Assembly: GCA_958354085.1 (NCBI GenBank)
Contig: CATWUX010000112.1
Span: forward strand, 1-7,436
DNA: 7,436 nt
Reading direction: 5' to 3'
From: an uncultured Oscillospiraceae bacterium
Lineage (GTDB): Bacteria; Bacillota; Clostridia; Oscillospirales; Acutalibacteraceae
Shown here: piece after piece, positions 5,550 to 7,436 of the stretch
Position numbering within the stretch: the stretch's first letter is position 1
Layout: every line of letters starts with the position of its first letter
Translations under genes and position numbers: made by a program
Notes under the pieces: generated by a model
The model's input: the letters and a program-made list of their open reading frames with translations, nothing else
What the model was told of the DNA's origin: nothing
Database searches by the model: none

Positions 5550-7436
5550 ATGAGTGCATCGACTTGTCCCAACTGCCGGCGAAACTTTGATCCCGCCGCT
5601 GCTTATTGCCCGTTTTGCGGCGTCCAAACGGTGGAAGCCCCGCCCGCGCCGGAAACTGCCGCTCAAGCCGTTTTGACCGACACAGCGCCCGTTCCGGAAG
5701 CGCCGGCTGTATCGCCTGCGCCGGCGGAAGCCGCTATACCGCCGCAACCTGTGGCGGAGCCGGCCTTTTCCGCCGCGCCCGGCGGCGTCACGCTTCAGCC
5801 GGATACAGGTGCGGTACCGCCTTACGGAACAGCCGGCAGCTTTGCACCGCCGCCGCGCAAAAAGCGCTGGCCGGTTATTACGGCAATCGTCGCGGCAGCG
5901 ATGCTGGTTCTGTGCACCGGTGCGTTTGTGAGTTATCGGTTGTTTACCCGCGATATTCTGCTGCTGTTCATGGGCGAAGAAAAGTACGCCGCTCGTTTGG
6001 AAGAGCAGCTGACCGAAAAGCTGACCGACTCCGCTGCCGAACAAATGGTACAGCTGTCCACGCTGTTGATGCCGCAGGAGCGAGCATTGACGACGTCATC
6101 GCAGGTGAAACTGACACTGGATGCCGATTTCGCTGAAAAAATGGAGCTGGATATGGCGGAGATCCAGCCGTTGCTGGACTATATCGGCACACTGCAATTC
6201 CATATCCGCATGAACGAAAAGGATAACGCCGTTTCGGGCAAGATTTCGCTCAGCGATGCGCAGGGAGCGCTGCTTGGGACGGAATTCTGGGCAAAAGACG
6301 GACAATACCTGCTGCGCGAACCGCTCATTTCCGAACAGCATTTGGTCATCGGCAAACCGGCTAATGCCGCGCTTGTCCCCGTTACGTTTGAAAAGGAAAA
6401 ATTGCAGGCTTCGCTGGATAAACTGCTCGACATATACCGTCAGGCACTGGCCGAAGGCTCCGTAACCGTGACCAAAGACACCACCGTTTCCATCGAGGAT
6501 TTGGAAGTGTCCGGCGTGCATGATCTCGCCGTGTTTCTCTCCTCCTCTGCGTGTAAAACCCTGCTGAAAGACTTGTTAACCGCTTTGCGGGATGACACGT
6601 ATGTGGCCGAAACGCTGGTCGCCATGTGGAGCAACTATACCCAGAAAATTTCAAACTTTCAGAATACCGGTATACCGGAGTTCACGGTCGAAACATACAA
6701 AGAAGCCTTCGACGACGCCATCAAGGCGCTGGAAAAAGAAGATATCCCCTCGCTTACCATCCATTCTTTCCTGCGCGCCAACAATCGGCTTGCTGCGCGG
6801 CAATATGTGCTGAAGCACGCAAAAAAAGACGTGGAAAACCTCACAATTATTTTCCCGGAAAGCCAAACGGCGACCAGCGCTATCGAAATGCGCTTCAAGG
6901 ACGGCGTGGTGCGCTTGACCAACACACCGAGCGAGAAAAAGAGCGGTGAGCTGCTGCTTTACCTGAAAGACACATCAGACGAGGGAGAGGAAATCTTCGA
7001 ATGCAAGCTCACCTATGCAGACGTGGGAACCGCCTCGCTGCTGGGGAACACGGTCACAACCGGTAACTTTTCGCTGGCCATCACCCGTTTGCCGGACAGC
7101 GTGTTAGAGGAGCTGGAGGAAAACGCCGCGGAACTGCCTATTACGAAAGAACATTTCACAAAATCGAAGCTGCAATGGTCATCGAGCGCGGAAGAAAAAG
7201 CCATCCGCACTTCTATGACGTTAACGCTGCACAAAATCGGCACGGTCGCCGTCAACGAAACAATCATGGAAGAAACCGCGCAGGAGGTCACTCTCCCAGC
7301 ATATTCCAAAGATAAAGATATTGTGTTGGAAACTGTCACCAGTCCGGACGAAAGCACCTCCGCTGCCCTGATGGAATACGCGCTCAAAGCACTGGATTAT
7401 GCCAAGAAAGCGCTTATGGAGCATACTGATCTTGCG
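5550..7436 (+). CDS. Zinc-ribbon, single-pass membrane protein with large extracytoplasmic domain (partial, runs off right edge)
   Basis: An uninterrupted 629-codon frame with no stop in the window; I do not recognise the family. Seen: an N-terminal zinc ribbon, C6-P-N-C9 and C20-P-F-C23-G; a Pro/Ala-rich, probably disordered linker (about 29-102); a basic stop, RKKR (103-106); one membrane helix (about 108-128); then some 500 residues of predicted extracytoplasmic domain. That domain alternates beta-like strands (such as VKLTLDADF, TIIFPES, SLAITRLP, MTLTLHKIG) with charged helices (EEKYAARLEEQLTEKL, TYKEAFDDAIKALEKED). The order zinc ribbon, linker, helix, outer domain implies the ribbon faces the cytoplasm. 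Start and expression are well supported by promoter and ribosome binding site. It is divergent from the cortex genes, so cell-envelope function is only a guess. Members of this architecture in Clostridia are usually annotated just as zinc-ribbon domain-containing proteins. Confidence 0.9.
   Translation, partial: MSASTCPNCRRNFDPAAAYCPFCGVQTVEAPPAPETAAQAVLTDTAPVPEAPAVSPAPAEAAIPPQPVAEPAFSAAPGGVTLQPDTGAVPPYGTAGSFAPPPRKKRWPVITAIVAAAMLVLCTGAFVSYRLFTRDILLLFMGEEKYAARLEEQLTEKLTDSAAEQMVQLSTLLMPQERALTTSSQVKLTLDADFAEKMELDMAEIQPLLDYIGTLQFHIRMNEKDNAVSGKISLSDAQGALLGTEFWAKDGQYLLREPLISEQHLVIGKPANAALVPVTFEKEKLQASLDKLLDIYRQALAEGSVTVTKDTTVSIEDLEVSGVHDLAVFLSSSACKTLLKDLLTALRDDTYVAETLVAMWSNYTQKISNFQNTGIPEFTVETYKEAFDDAIKALEKEDIPSLTIHSFLRANNRLAARQYVLKHAKKDVENLTIIFPESQTATSAIEMRFKDGVVRLTNTPSEKKSGELLLYLKDTSDEGEEIFECKLTYADVGTASLLGNTVTTGNFSLAITRLPDSVLEELEENAAELPITKEHFTKSKLQWSSSAEEKAIRTSMTLTLHKIGTVAVNETIMEETAQEVTLPAYSKDKDIVLETVTSPDESTSAALMEYALKALDYAKKALMEHTDLA

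Noticed and set aside
5454..6044. A minus-strand frame opposite the start of the zinc-ribbon gene
   Set aside because: Arg/Gly-rich shadow of the Pro/Ala linker; the plus strand has a promoter, a ribosome binding site and a zinc ribbon.
5606..6136. A 176-codon plus-strand frame inside the zinc-ribbon gene
   Set aside because: Out-of-frame overlap with the 629-codon frame starting at 5550, with no ribosome binding site.

Overview
The window looks like chromosomal DNA from a spore-forming, moderately GC-rich member of the Clostridia, possibly an Oscillospirales/Ruminococcaceae-type gut bacterium. That taxonomic placement is an inference. It rests on a single-chain (alpha2-type) glycyl-tRNA synthetase, a PdaA-type spore-cortex deacetylase, a DacF-like D,D-carboxypeptidase, strong AGGAGG-type ribosome binding sites and sigma-A-like promoters. 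No mobile element, CRISPR array, tRNA or rRNA was seen.

Layout. Positions 1-1343 (minus strand) hold a two-component operon: an OmpR/PhoB-family response regulator, then a membrane sensor histidine kinase that starts at a GTG and runs off the left edge, so only its sensor half is present. Positions 1344-1699 are a divergent control region: an AT-rich part with a promoter candidate for the operon, a GC-rich leader for the regulator, and a clear sigma-A promoter for the plus-strand gene glyQS (1700-3073). glyQS converges with the minus-strand genes to its right, and a hairpin with A and T tracts on both flanks (3091-3138) lies between them and probably serves both sides.

Positions 3193-5262 (minus strand) hold a tight two-gene unit: a DacF/PBP5-like D-alanyl-D-alanine carboxypeptidase, then, 18 nt downstream, a PdaA-like muramic-delta-lactam deacetylase. 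Both enzymes act on peptidoglycan outside the membrane. Together they suggest a small module for making the spore cortex: one trims pentapeptide stems to limit cross-linking, the other deacetylates muramic acid on the way to the delta-lactam.

Positions 5263-5549 are a second divergent control region with a strong sigma-A promoter facing right. It drives a long open frame (5550 to the right edge, 629 codons, no stop) for a protein that I do not recognise. It has an N-terminal zinc ribbon, a Pro/Ala-rich linker, one membrane helix and a large extracytoplasmic domain. It is the least explained gene in the window. I saw no convincing wholly new system; the best leads are this protein, the cortex pair and the unassigned sensor domain of the kinase.
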